64,000 nucleotides of DNA. It comes from Bacteroidales bacterium. Its GTDB lineage: Bacteria; Bacteroidota; Bacteroidia; Bacteroidales; UBA12077. The DNA is taken from contig JAEINU010000004.1 in the NCBI GenBank assembly GCA_016342685.1, positions 1 to 64,000 on the forward strand. Direction: 5' to 3'. Shown here one piece after another: positions 26,618-35,393 of the stretch. The first letter of the stretch is position 1; each line of letters begins with the position of its first letter. A model generated the notes under the pieces. That model searched no databases. It was not told the DNA's origin and saw only the letters and a list, made by a program, of their open reading frames with translations. The position numbers and the translations under genes are program-made.

Positions 26618-28987
26618 TTACTCGTATCGTAAACTATCAACAGGATTTGCCCGCGATGATTTAATTATTTGTATACTAATAGTAGCTATTGTAACTACAA
26701 CCGACAATACTCCCACCCAAATAAACATGGAATAATCGGGTTTAGGTTTATAATATGATGGATCTCTTCCATCTACCAAAAGCCCCATTGGAATTGCAAT
26801 AATATTAGCAATAATTACAAGCTTTAAATACTCTTTCGTAATAACAGTAAAAATTTGAATTGATTTAGCTCCTAAAACTTTTCTTACGCCAATTTCCTTT
26901 ACTTTCCTTTTGCTGCTAAATGATACCAAAGCAAACAATCCAATAATGGCAATTACAATTGACACAACAGAAAAAAAGCCAAAGGTTTTAACCATTCCTA
27001 AATACACTGTATTTGTTTGGTTATTCTTATTTTGATCAAAATTACCAATAGTAAAATTACTCTCAGGAAAATAGTCATCAAGTATTGTTCTTATATTTTC
27101 TATCGCCTCTGCCTTATATTCATTTTGCATTCTAAACATCATGGTTTTTGTTCCTGTTAAATAACCTGGATGTTGAATTAATATATATGGTTGTATTTTA
27201 TTAAAAGGTGTATGTTCATGAAAATCTTTCATAACACCGATTATTATATAGTTGCTATTCCACACTTTTTTACCAATAGCTTCTTCAGGACTCCATCCAA
27301 TAACATTAACAAACGTTTCATTTACAATGCAAGCTGTAGAATCGTAATTTCTTTCTAATTCAAAATCTCTTCCTGAAATAATATCTATTCCCATTGTATT
27401 TAAATAAGTATCATAGGCACGATTAAAGCGACAACATATTTTTTCTCCAACTTGAGAGCCTTCCCAATTTATAGTTCGTCCAGAAGAACCATAAAATGGT
27501 GAATTATATGATAAAGAAACTTCTTTAACATCAGGAGAATTTACAATCTCATTTCGTAAAGTTAAAAAATCATTTACTTTAACTTTTTCCGTTTCCTTGA
27601 TTGTTGCAACTAGTAGGTTTTCCTTATCAAATCCTAAATCTTTATTTTCTAAAAATTTAAATTGACCTAACACTCCTAAAGTGATAAGAATAAAAAGCAT
27701 TGATAAAACAAGTTGAAAAATAACTAATCCCTTTCGCATAGAAAATCGTTTAAATTTATTTCCAATAGACAACTGATTTTTTAAACTTGAAACAGGATTT
27801 AAAGATGATAATACTATTGATGGATATAAGCCAGATAAAAATCCAGTTAAAGTGGTAATACCTATAATGAATAATGTAAATTGCCAATCTTCAAAATACT
27901 TTATATCTAAAGGAACAGAAACAATTCTATTAAATAATGGCAGAGCCGCCTCTGTTATAGTAAACGCTACTAACAACGAAATAAAAACAATAATAAGAGA
28001 CTCTCCTAGAAATTGTTTCATCAATTTAAGCTTTGAACTACCTAAAACTTTTTTTACACCAATCTCTTTTGATCTGGTTAAAGAATACGCAGTTGTTAGA
28101 TTTACAAAATTCATTGCAGCTAACAACAATGTAAACAAACCAATAGTAGCATACAACAATACAGCAATCCAATATCCATCATCTGTTCCTTGCTGCAAAT
28201 GAACCTTCCAAATGGGTTTTATAAATATTTCATCATCTCTATTTTCTAAAAAATCATCCAATAGAAACTTTATTTTATTCTCAAATCTTTCTACATCTGT
28301 ACTTTTCTGTAATTTTATAAAAGTTTTTGAATCGCTCCAGTCCCAAAACTCCAAAATATTGCTCCCTTTTACGTTTAAATATGTACCAAACGAGATAAAA
28401 TAACTTGCTCGTATATTTGTATTATAAGGTAAATCTTTATACACCCCTGACACCTGATAAGTTCTTTTACTATCAACAAGAATATTTTTTCCCATTGGAT
28501 CTGAATCCGGGAACAATTTTTTAGCTAATGATTCTGTTAAAACTACCTTCATAGGCGCATCAAGAGCTGTTTCTTTATCTCCTTTTATAAAGTTAATTGA
28601 GAATAAGTCAAAAATATCCGGATTAGCGTAAAAACCATCATCTTCATAGAAGGTACGTTCCTTTGAAGTTGAAAAATATTCTCCCCACACTTCTCGAATA
28701 GTAATTGCTTTTTCAACTTCAGGATATCTCTTCTCTAACTCTGCACTTAATGGAGCAGGCACATGATTCCATGATGTATAATCATCTACTGTTTTAATCA
28801 TTTGCTCAACCCTATAGATTCTTTCATAATCTTTATGAAATGTATCATAGCTACTCTCAAATCTTACAAATAGAATTAACAAAATAAATGCAGCCAATCC
28901 AACAGAAAGGCCAAAAATATTAACAATGGAATAAGCTCCATTCTTAAAAAAATTCCTGCCAGCTAATACAAAAAAACTCTTTAACAT
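26618..28987 (-). CDS. MacB/FtsX-type ABC transporter permease
   Basis: A 789-residue membrane protein. It has an N-terminal membrane segment (about 20-40; IVNIFGLSVGLAAFILLILF), a MacB-type periplasmic core (about 60-255), an FtsX block of three helices (about 280-405), a further membrane segment (about 425-445), a second periplasmic core and a C-terminal FtsX block (about 675-785). The family motifs RSKEIGVKKVLGSSK and KEIGVRKVLGAKS are both present. The start at ATG 28987 replaces an in-frame TTG three codons upstream. No ATPase subunit adjoins it. Such duplicated permeases are common in Bacteroidota beside NtrC-type regulators, as here; an export or envelope-stress role is likely but unproven. 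Confidence 0.92.
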   Translation of the reverse strand: MLKSFFVLAGRNFFKNGAYSIVNIFGLSVGLAAFILLILFVRFESSYDTFHKDYERIYRVEQMIKTVDDYTSWNHVPAPLSAELEKRYPEVEKAITIREVWGEYFSTSKERTFYEDDGFYANPDIFDLFSINFIKGDKETALDAPMKVVLTESLAKKLFPDSDPMGKNILVDSKRTYQVSGVYKDLPYNTNIRASYFISFGTYLNVKGSNILEFWDWSDSKTFIKLQKSTDVERFENKIKFLLDDFLENRDDEIFIKPIWKVHLQQGTDDGYWIAVLLYATIGLFTLLLAAMNFVNLTTAYSLTRSKEIGVKKVLGSSKLKLMKQFLGESLIIVFISLLVAFTITEAALPLFNRIVSVPLDIKYFEDWQFTLFIIGITTLTGFLSGLYPSIVLSSLNPVSSLKNQLSIGNKFKRFSMRKGLVIFQLVLSMLFILITLGVLGQFKFLENKDLGFDKENLLVATIKETEKVKVNDFLTLRNEIVNSPDVKEVSLSYNSPFYGSSGRTINWEGSQVGEKICCRFNRAYDTYLNTMGIDIISGRDFELERNYDSTACIVNETFVNVIGWSPEEAIGKKVWNSNYIIIGVMKDFHEHTPFNKIQPYILIQHPGYLTGTKTMMFRMQNEYKAEAIENIRTILDDYFPESNFTIGNFDQNKNNQTNTVYLGMVKTFGFFSVVSIVIAIIGLFALVSFSSKRKVKEIGVRKVLGAKSIQIFTVITKEYLKLVIIANIIAIPMGLLVDGRDPSYYKPKPDYSMFIWVGVLSVVVTIATISIQIIKSSRANPVDSLRYE

Positions 28988-29018
28988 GATTCTCAAATTT
29001 AATTATTCAAATTCGTAT

Positions 29019-29038
29019 ATGCCAATTAAAATGCCAAA
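29019..29038 (-). promoter_or_regulatory. Candidate sigma-54 promoter of the permease gene
   Basis: Read on the minus strand, TTTGGCAT (29038-29031) matches the -24 element and TTGGCA (29025-29020) is near the -12 position of the consensus TGGCAC-N5-TTGC. The GC of the second element is shifted by one base from the ideal spacing. The expected start of transcription would lie about 20 nt before the permease ATG. The neighbouring sigma-54 activator gene and the palindrome at 29089-29129 support it. Confidence 0.45.
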
Positions 29039-29088
29039 CAGATATCGTTCTGTTTACCTGCAAGTTAACCAAAATGTCAATTTGTTAA

Positions 29089-29129
29089 ATGAGAAAATAT
29101 TTCCCAATTACTGGGAAAACTATTCTCAT
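29089..29129. promoter_or_regulatory. 41-bp nested palindrome, candidate activator site
   Basis: Inner arms TTTCCCA (29100-29106) and TGGGAAA (29112-29118) flank a 5-nt centre. Outer arms ATGAGAA (29089-29095) and TTCTCAT (29123-29129) flank them symmetrically with 4-nt spacers on each side. All 28 arm bases pair. It lies about 60-70 nt upstream of the candidate -24 element, a normal position for an upstream activating sequence of an NtrC-family regulator. Confidence 0.55.
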
Positions 29130-29167
29130 TTATCTACTTTTAATTTAAATTTCAAGCGGTGAATTCT

Positions 29168-29190
29168 CACTTCGACAAGCTCAGTGTGAC
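29168..29190 (+). repeat. Intergenic repeat A, single unit
   Basis: A 23-nt unit CACTTCGACAAGCTCAGTGT-GAC lies between the permease and regulator genes. A two-unit inverted version occurs at 36668-36743. Its ends (CACT and AGTGTG) can pair, making a small hairpin. Confidence 0.55.
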
Positions 29191-29262
29191 AAGGATGATT
29201 TATTATCATATTGAATTTATCGAACTTTTCTAATGCGAAGCATAAATATGAACAATACTTAA

Positions 29263-30630
29263 ATGAAGAAATCATTACCTAACATATTGGTTGTCGAAGA
29301 TAACAAAGATGTTATTGTTGCTATTCGACTTCTCCTAAGAACCAGTTGCAATTCTGTGGATTCTATTACAAATCCTAATCAAATATATTCTACATTGGAG
29401 AAACAAACATATGATGCGATTATTCTGGATATGAATTTTGTAGCAGGATTAAATACTGGCAATGAAGGATTCTTTTGGATGAACGAAATCTTAAAAATTG
29501 ATTCTGACCTTTCGGTAGTATTTCTTACTGCTTATGCTGAACTCGAAAAAGCTGTACTGGCAATTCAAGAAGGAGCTATTGATTATATAGAAAAACCATG
29601 GGAAGATGATAAACTTGTTACCTCCGTTCTTCGTGCAGCAGAAATAACAAAATCGAAACGCGAGATAAAATCTCTTAAGAAGATTAATAAGAATCTGCGT
29701 TCCGAAATAGAAACGGATCAAAACATATATCAAAGTACATCTCCTGCAATGCTTGAAATTTTTTCGATGGTTGAGAAGGTTGCTAAGACCGATGCCAACA
29801 TATTAATTTTAGGAGAAAACGGAATTGGAAAAGAAGTACTTGCCAGACAAATACACAAGCATTCAAATAGAAATGATAGTTTATTTGTTTCAATAGATCT
29901 GGGAACAATTTCTGAATCCTTATTTGAGAGCGAATTGTTTGGACACGAAAAAGGTGCTTTTACAGATGCAAAAGAATCAAAACAAGGAAAACTTGAACCA
30001 GCTTCAGGCGGAACTCTTTTTCTTGACGAAATCGGAAATCTGAATCTTGAAACTCAGAAAAAGCTTTTAACTACAATTCAGAATAAAAAAATTACTCCAG
30101 TAGGTTCATCTAAACAAATCGATATTGATGTTCGATTGATTACTGCAACAAACACGAACTTATATGATGCAGTTGAAAACAAACAATTTCGAGAAGATTT
30201 ACTATATAGAATAAATACAGTTACAATTGAAATTCCACCTTTAAGAACTCGACCAGACGATATAAAAGGACTTTCAGAGTATTTCTTGAAAATTTATGCC
30301 AATAAATATCAAAAATCAGTTTCTGGAATATCAGAAAAAGGAATAGAATATTTGCAGAAATATAACTGGCCAGGAAATATAAGAGAACTAGAACATGCAA
30401 TTGAAAAGGCAGTAATTCTGAGCGAAACTGAAATTTTGAGAGACATAGATTTCTCTTTTAGAAAACCTCTATCAACAAAGAATTTCGAAACTCTTGATCT
30501 TGAAAATAACGAGAAAGCATTAATAAAAACTGCTCTAGAGAAACATAAAAATAATTACACTGAAACTGCAAATGAACTAGGCATAACCCGACGAACATTA
30601 TACAACAAAATCAAGAAATATGGGTTTTAA
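29263..30630 (+). CDS. Sigma-54-dependent response regulator (NtrC family)
   Basis: A 455-residue activator. The receiver domain (about 1-125) has acidic Glu12-Asp13, phospho-acceptor Asp56 (IILDMNF) and Lys111 (IEKPW). The AAA+ domain (about 160-390) has a Walker A loop GENGIGKE (184-191; Ile in place of the usual Thr), the sigma-54 contact loop GAFTDA (231-236; Asp in place of the second Gly of GAFTGA), Walker B LFLDEI, and the RLITATN and REDLLYRIN motifs. A Fis-type helix-turn-helix ends it (NYTETANELGITRRTLYNKI). It overlaps its cognate kinase gene by 11 nt. The divergent FtsX-like permease is the likely target. Confidence 0.95.
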   Translation: MKKSLPNILVVEDNKDVIVAIRLLLRTSCNSVDSITNPNQIYSTLEKQTYDAIILDMNFVAGLNTGNEGFFWMNEILKIDSDLSVVFLTAYAELEKAVLAIQEGAIDYIEKPWEDDKLVTSVLRAAEITKSKREIKSLKKINKNLRSEIETDQNIYQSTSPAMLEIFSMVEKVAKTDANILILGENGIGKEVLARQIHKHSNRNDSLFVSIDLGTISESLFESELFGHEKGAFTDAKESKQGKLEPASGGTLFLDEIGNLNLETQKKLLTTIQNKKITPVGSSKQIDIDVRLITATNTNLYDAVENKQFREDLLYRINTVTIEIPPLRTRPDDIKGLSEYFLKIYANKYQKSVSGISEKGIEYLQKYNWPGNIRELEHAIEKAVILSETEILRDIDFSFRKPLSTKNFETLDLENNEKALIKTALEKHKNNYTETANELGITRRTLYNKIKKYGF

Positions 30631-31972
30631 TCGATTTAATATAACTGTTGTTTTACTCTGTGTAATAATTGCAATCACAGGTATAGCCTTGATTGAAGTT
30701 TGGACCAATACTGATTTCAAAATTGCTAAATTAACAGTTAGCCTATTATGGATTGGATTAATACTTATTCTCATTCGCTATGTTAATAAAACCAACAGGA
30801 GTTTGAGACAATTTCTTGAAAGTATAAAATACTCCGATTATATTAATTCAGATTTAGAATCCAGTAAATCATTTAGCGAACTCAACTTTAGTTTTAACGA
30901 AATACTTCGTTATGTGCGTTTAGCTGAATTGGAGAAAGAAAGCACACATCATTATTTAAGACATTTGCTTGATGAAATGCCAACAGGAATTATCACCTAT
31001 GACAAACAAGATAAAGTTGAAATTATAAATCGTGCAGGACTAAAAATATTGGATCTTGATAGTTTATCTAATCTCACACTATTGAATTCCATTCAGCCAG
31101 AATTAAAATCAGAAATAAAAAATCTATCGCAAACAAAGAAGAAAGTAATTAGTCTTCAAACTAAAAATGAACTTAAAACTATTTTATTTCAGCACAAAGA
31201 AATTTTAATAAATCAACGTAAAATTCAAGTAATATCATTCGAAAATATTCGTGCCGAACTGGATTTGGAAGAAGAAAAAGCCTGGCAAAAAATCTTTCGT
31301 GTTTTGACTCACGAAATAATGAATTCTATAGGACCAATTCGTTCTTTAACTGCTTCAGTTCTTAAAATATTCTCTACAAACAATGAAGCAAAAACACTCA
31401 ATCAACTAAACGAAGAAGATATTAAAGTTGCCGTAACTGGTTTGCGAAGCATTGATAATCGAAATAAGGGATTAACAAGTTTTGTTTCTGATTTCAAAAA
31501 ACTAATGCGCATTCCTGATCCAAAAATAGAACAAATAGAAACTAACTATTTTGTGAATGAGATTTTCCCATTACTTCAGGAGCTCTGTGATGAAAAGAAA
31601 ATCAAAATTATTTACAAACCATTAATTAAAAGCAACTTCATATCAATTGACAAAGAACAAATAAGTCAAGTACTTATTAATCTTGTTAAAAATGCTGTTG
31701 AAGCTATCGATTCAGAAAATGGACGAATCGAGATAAATTCTGCTCGGGAAGAAAATAATATAAGATTGTCGATAAATGATAATGGAGAAGGTATTTCACA
31801 GGAAGTACTTTCTGAAATTTTTATTCCGTTTTTTACTACTAAAAAAGGTGGATCTGGAATTGGTTTAAGTCTTTCGCGACAAATTATAAGAAATCATAAT
31901 GGAGAACTAAGAATAAGCTCAAAGGAAAATGAAGGAACTAAATGTGATTTGATTTTACCAATTAGTAACTAA
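30620..31972 (+). CDS. Sensor histidine kinase paired with the NtrC-type regulator
   Basis: A 450-residue kinase with two N-terminal membrane helices (about 8-28 and 35-55) and only a few residues between them, so it probably senses the membrane or cytoplasm. A PAS-like segment (about 110-215; LDEMPTGIITYDKQDKVEIINRAG) follows, then the phospho-acceptor motif RVLTHEIMNSIGPIRSL and an HATPase_c domain (N box LINLVKNAVEAI, G boxes DNGEGIS and GSGIGLSLS). The H-box is of the NtrB/NtrY-like type. The start overlaps the end of the regulator gene by 11 nt, showing coupling. Confidence 0.93.
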   Translation: MGFNRFNITVVLLCVIIAITGIALIEVWTNTDFKIAKLTVSLLWIGLILILIRYVNKTNRSLRQFLESIKYSDYINSDLESSKSFSELNFSFNEILRYVRLAELEKESTHHYLRHLLDEMPTGIITYDKQDKVEIINRAGLKILDLDSLSNLTLLNSIQPELKSEIKNLSQTKKKVISLQTKNELKTILFQHKEILINQRKIQVISFENIRAELDLEEEKAWQKIFRVLTHEIMNSIGPIRSLTASVLKIFSTNNEAKTLNQLNEEDIKVAVTGLRSIDNRNKGLTSFVSDFKKLMRIPDPKIEQIETNYFVNEIFPLLQELCDEKKIKIIYKPLIKSNFISIDKEQISQVLINLVKNAVEAIDSENGRIEINSAREENNIRLSINDNGEGISQEVLSEIFIPFFTTKKGGSGIGLSLSRQIIRNHNGELRISSKENEGTKCDLILPISN

Positions 31973-32020
31973 TCGAAAAGTACATTATAGTTTTCATTTA
32001 TAATTAAAATACAAAAGATG

Positions 32021-32143
32021 GTATCCAAAAAGTCAACAAATTGTCATTTCTTTGAAAAAAGAAATCTCATAATTAATTTTATTACAACTCATAAAGAGAT
32101 CCCCAATCAATTTGGGAATGACAACTAAAGACTTTTTAGACAT
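32021..32143 (+). repeat. Intergenic repeat B, copy 1
   Basis: An AT-rich element of about 123 nt with terminal inverted arms (ATCCAAAAAGTC near the left end, GACTTTTTAGAC at the right), an internal TTGAAAAAAGAAAT block and a GATCCCC...GGGA hairpin. The same modules in the same order occur at 44837-44964. It has no coding capacity; a miniature mobile element or conserved intergenic RNA element is possible. Confidence 0.5.
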
Positions 32144-32182
32144 CTCCTTTAGCTTACTTTTTCAGCAAGTTATTCTACTTGC

Positions 32183-33103
32183 CTATTTTTTTGTTGACCA
32201 ATTTCTTCTCATACGTTCCCACTTGATATCTCTGTGTTGAATCACTTTTTCAATATCAACATCAGTCATATGCTTAAATCGACCTTGTTTTGTTAAATAG
32301 TCTTTAACCGACTTAAACTCTTTTGGATTTTTGTTTATTTTAAACTCACTATTTTCATACTCAGCTAAAAATATCAATCCACAATCAACAGCTTCTTTTG
32401 CAATTTCAATTGATGTATGAGTAGGAGTTCCCCATCCTGTTGGGCACGATGCATACACATGAATAAATGTTGCACCTTTTGTATGTTTAGCCTTATTTAC
32501 TTTATTGATAAAATCTTGTGGATAACCAATACTTGCTGTTGCAGCATATTTAATATCATGCGCAGCAATTATTTCAAATAAATTTTTCTTATTTGTTTTT
32601 GTTCCCGGAAGATTTTTTCCTGCTGGCGTTGTTGTAGTTTGAGTTCCATAAGGAGTTAATCCACTTTTCTGAATACCAGTATTCATATATGCTTCATTGT
32701 CGTAACATATGTAAAGAACATCATCGTCGCGGTCAATCATTCCTGATAATGCCTGTAAACCTATATCAGCAGTACCACCATCGCCAGCAAAACAAACCGT
32801 TTTAAAATCTTTTTGTCCTAAGGCTTTTGCTCCAGCGGCAATTCCTGAAGCCATACTTGCCACACCAGGAAACGTAGTTATAATTGAATTATTCGCAAAT
32901 GCCATTTGTGGAAAGATAAATCCAACAGCAGCCATACATCCTGCAGGTAAAGCAGAATACGTTCTTTCTCCTAAAACCTTTAAAGCTAAACGAACTGCAA
33001 CACTTCCTCCACAACCAGCACACGCTTTATGTCCGTAAAAGAATTCCTTTTCAGTTATATTTTTAGCAGTAACTCTAGGTATATCTATAGTTTGATTAGT
33101 CAT
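32183..33103 (-). CDS. porB: 2-oxoacid:ferredoxin oxidoreductase, beta (TPP-binding) subunit
   Basis: A 306-residue subunit that binds thiamine diphosphate. Visible motifs: HKACAGCGGSVAVR with a CxxC pair for the Fe-S cluster, the TPP/Mg loop CFAGDGGTADIG, and YDNEAYMNTG. With the three upstream genes it forms a four-subunit enzyme that oxidatively decarboxylates pyruvate or a branched-chain 2-oxoacid to the acyl-CoA, reducing ferredoxin. Sequence alone does not let me choose pyruvate over 2-ketoisovalerate. The start at ATG 33103 overlaps porA by 8 nt; an in-frame TTG lies three codons upstream. Confidence 0.92.
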   Translation of the reverse strand: MTNQTIDIPRVTAKNITEKEFFYGHKACAGCGGSVAVRLALKVLGERTYSALPAGCMAAVGFIFPQMAFANNSIITTFPGVASMASGIAAGAKALGQKDFKTVCFAGDGGTADIGLQALSGMIDRDDDVLYICYDNEAYMNTGIQKSGLTPYGTQTTTTPAGKNLPGTKTNKKNLFEIIAAHDIKYAATASIGYPQDFINKVNKAKHTKGATFIHVYASCPTGWGTPTHTSIEIAKEAVDCGLIFLAEYENSEFKINKNPKEFKSVKDYLTKQGRFKHMTDVDIEKVIQHRDIKWERMRRNWSTKK

Positions 33104-34286
33104 TTGTTTCAACTTTTAAATTAAAAAACTCAACTGTTGCCGGTTTGTCGGAATCAATTCCTTCTAACAGGTCCATAAACATTTTCTCAATTTCGGCTTT
33201 GGTAATATCTCTACCTCCTAAACCGCCAATAAAGTTTTTCTTAAACACCGATGCATTTGCCTTCGAAAGAGCTGAATTCACATTTGTGTAAATTGTTCCT
33301 TCGTATCCAAACGAAATATCCTTATCGATAACACCAATTGCTTTTATCTTTTTGCTTAATGCCATGATTTCTTTTTCAGGGAAAGGACGCATATAGCGAA
33401 TTTTCAAAACCCCCACCTTTAATCCTTTAGCTCTTAGCTGCTCTGCAACTACTCGAACAGTTCCTGTAATACTTCCTAATGTAACCAAAACAGCATCAGC
33501 ATCAGCACACATGATTTCTTCAACCATTCCTTGGTAATATCTACCAAACTGTTCACCAAAATCTTGATCTGTTTTCTCGATTATCTCGATAGAATCTAGC
33601 ATTGCTTTATTTTGCTGATATTTAAATTCAGTATTATCATCAGGTTGTGAACTAAATGCAAGATTCTTAGGATTCTCAAAACTCATTTTGTTAGGAGTTT
33701 CGAATTTTGGTAAAAACTTATCTACCATTTCCTGTTCAGGAATCTCAACCATCTCGTAAGTATGAGTTAAGATAAATCCATCCAAGTTAACCATCATAGG
33801 AGTTAAAACCTTAGCATGTTCAGCAATTTTATACGCCTGAATAATCATATCTAAAGCTTCCTGTGCATCTTCAACATAAACCTGAATCCATCCCGAATCG
33901 AGTAGAGAAAGAGAATCTCGCTGATCGCCATAAATACTCCATGGCAAAGCTACCGATCTGTTTGCATTCATCATTACTATAGGATAACGACCACCACTTG
34001 CATAGTGCATCGCTTCTGCCATATAAAGTAATCCTTGCGATGAAGTAGCTGTAAAGGTTCTAGCACCAACACTACTTGCTCCCATAGCTGCCGAAAGAGC
34101 CGAATGCTCCGATTCAACATGCATATAATCACAATCCATGTCCCCATTTTCTACCATTTCAGAAAGACGCTCAACGGTAATTGTTTGCGGTGTAATTGGA
34201 TAAGCAGCAATAACGTGTGGGCGAGATAAGCGAGTACCATGCGCAACTGCTTCATCTCCTGATATAAATATTTTATTCTTTTTCAT
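33096..34286 (-). CDS. porA: 2-oxoacid:ferredoxin oxidoreductase, alpha subunit
   Basis: A 396-residue alpha subunit (pyruvate/2-ketoisovalerate type). Characteristic motifs are ISGDEAVAHGTRLSRPHVIAAYPITPQT, a glutamate region HVESEHSALSAAMGAS, and GRDITKAEIEKM at the C-terminus. The start at 34286 was chosen from the family N-terminus (MKKNKIFISGDEAVA); the longer in-frame reading adds 16 unrelated residues. Between this gene and the ferredoxin-like subunit lies a 118-nt gap that holds a possible 33-codon gene. Overlaps porB by 8 nt. Confidence 0.93.
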   Translation of the reverse strand: MKKNKIFISGDEAVAHGTRLSRPHVIAAYPITPQTITVERLSEMVENGDMDCDYMHVESEHSALSAAMGASSVGARTFTATSSQGLLYMAEAMHYASGGRYPIVMMNANRSVALPWSIYGDQRDSLSLLDSGWIQVYVEDAQEALDMIIQAYKIAEHAKVLTPMMVNLDGFILTHTYEMVEIPEQEMVDKFLPKFETPNKMSFENPKNLAFSSQPDDNTEFKYQQNKAMLDSIEIIEKTDQDFGEQFGRYYQGMVEEIMCADADAVLVTLGSITGTVRVVAEQLRAKGLKVGVLKIRYMRPFPEKEIMALSKKIKAIGVIDKDISFGYEGTIYTNVNSALSKANASVFKKNFIGGLGGRDITKAEIEKMFMDLLEGIDSDKPATVEFFNLKVETND

Positions 34287-34290
34287 CTGT

Positions 34291-34392
34291 TTAAAATTGT
34301 GACGTGCCTGAATAATTTGCCACACAAATTCCAATCATTCCCGTTTGTGTCTCAATATTTATCTCAGACATGGTCTGTTTCATTTCTAACAT
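34291..34392 (-). CDS. Possible 33-residue small protein inside the por operon
   Basis: An ATG-initiated frame of 33 codons fills most of the 118-nt gap between porD and porA, with its TAA 4 nt before the porA ATG. An AAAAAG stretch precedes the ATG. The peptide begins MLEMKQTMSEINIETQTG, with no membrane segment or known motif. It might be a translated leader or a real small protein; nothing beyond its position supports it. Confidence 0.25.
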   Translation of the reverse strand: MLEMKQTMSEINIETQTGMIGICVANYSGTSQF

Positions 34393-34404
34393 CTTTTTGT
34401 GAGT

Positions 34405-34704
34405 TTACAACTCTTCTTTAACCATTGTAATTGCATCTTTTGGACACTCGTTTGCACAAACTCCACATCCTTTACAATAATCGTAATCCACATCGATTTT
34501 ACCATCGCTTTTGATAATGGTTCCGTCAGGACAAACCATGTAACAAATCAAACAGTAGATACATTTTTCGTTGTCAACAACAGGTCTGTAAGTTCTCCAT
34601 CCTGCATTTGTTTCTGCAAGAAATCCAGCTTCGTATTGTGGTCCTACAGGATAATCATCTATATGAGTTGGGCGTTTAAAATCCCTTTTTACCGGTCTAT
34701 CCAT
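34405..34704 (-). CDS. porD: 2-oxoacid:ferredoxin oxidoreductase, delta (2x[4Fe-4S]) subunit
   Basis: A 99-residue ferredoxin-like electron-transfer subunit. Two [4Fe-4S] motifs are complete: CIYCLICYMVCP and CKGCGVCANECP. It carries electrons from the TPP site in the beta subunit towards free ferredoxin. It lies 2 nt downstream of the gamma subunit. The gamma-delta-alpha-beta order is the one known from Pyrococcus and Thermotoga four-subunit enzymes. Confidence 0.94.
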   Translation of the reverse strand: MDRPVKRDFKRPTHIDDYPVGPQYEAGFLAETNAGWRTYRPVVDNEKCIYCLICYMVCPDGTIIKSDGKIDVDYDYCKGCGVCANECPKDAITMVKEEL

Positions 34705-34706
34705 AA

Positions 34707-35267
34707 TTAATTGTTTTTTAAAGTCGATTCAACTTTACTGCATTCTTCATAAGCACGATTTACAATCTCAATGTTTTTATCGATTAGTGATGGTTTCATT
34801 TCGTGGCGGATACTTTCCAAAGCAGCATCTAAACTCACTAATCCAGAAATTGCTACTAATGCACCATACATGGCAGTATTTGTAATAGGTCTTCCAAGAA
34901 TATCTAAAGCAATACCTGTTGCATCAACAGCCACTACCTTATAATTTTTAAGAATTTCGTACTTATCAGGGTTTTTGGTATTAATGATAAAAACAGTATC
35001 ATCCGTAATACCCTTGAGCATGGTAGGATTAATTAATGTTTCATCCATTACAACCACATAATCGCAAGTAATTACTTCGCTTCGATCATGTATTTTTTTA
35101 TCATCAATCTTAGTAAAAGCTAATACAGGTGCCCCACGGCGTTCTGGTCCAAAAGAAGGAAAAGCTAAAGCATGTTTATCTTGAAACATTCCAGCAGCAA
35201 TTCCTAAAAGTCTTGAAGCAGTAAAACCACCTTGACCACCTCTACCATGCCATCTTATTTCTTTCAT
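34707..35267 (-). CDS. porG: 2-oxoacid:ferredoxin oxidoreductase, gamma subunit
   Basis: A 186-residue gamma subunit. The N-terminal glycine motif MKEIRWHGRGGQGGFTASRLLG and the PSFGPERRGAPVLAF block are typical. It is the first gene of the four-gene operon. A TATATTTG -7 box lies on the minus strand at 35299-35292, 25 nt upstream. The operon is divergent from an Lrp-type regulator, which suggests control by amino acids or their 2-oxoacids (inference). Confidence 0.93.
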   Translation of the reverse strand: MKEIRWHGRGGQGGFTASRLLGIAAGMFQDKHALAFPSFGPERRGAPVLAFTKIDDKKIHDRSEVITCDYVVVMDETLINPTMLKGITDDTVFIINTKNPDKYEILKNYKVVAVDATGIALDILGRPITNTAMYGALVAISGLVSLDAALESIRHEMKPSLIDKNIEIVNRAYEECSKVESTLKNN

Positions 35268-35291
35268 AATGAGAATATTTAATATTTTCTA

Positions 35292-35299
35292 CAAATATA
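35292..35299 (-). promoter_or_regulatory. -7 box of the por operon
   Basis: The minus-strand sequence TATATTTG is a full match to TAnnTTTG and lies 25 nt before the porG start codon. No good -33 TTG is seen at the right distance, which could mean that an activator is needed. Confidence 0.45.
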
Positions 35300-35332
35300 C
35301 GACGTACACATATTTCTGTTTGCTTTTTTTAG

Positions 35333-35393
35333 TATATTTGGATTATTTATCTGCCATAAATTTATATTAAAGATATATTATCTGACAAATAAT
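35333..35393 (+). promoter_or_regulatory. lrp -7 box and two phased palindromes
   Basis: A plus-strand TATATTTG (35333-35340) serves as a -7 box. Just downstream are two palindromic sites with the shared core TTATCTG: ATTTAT-CTGCC-ATAAAT (35345-35361) and ATTAT-CTGACAA-ATAAT (35377-35393). Their centres are 32 nt apart, about three helical turns, as expected for an Lrp/AsnC oligomer. Site 1 covers the predicted start of transcription, which would allow autorepression. Confidence 0.45.

Noticed and set aside
34287-34334. Longer N-terminus for porA
   Set aside because: The 16 extra residues do not look like the family, and the ATG at 34286 begins exactly at the conserved N-terminus.
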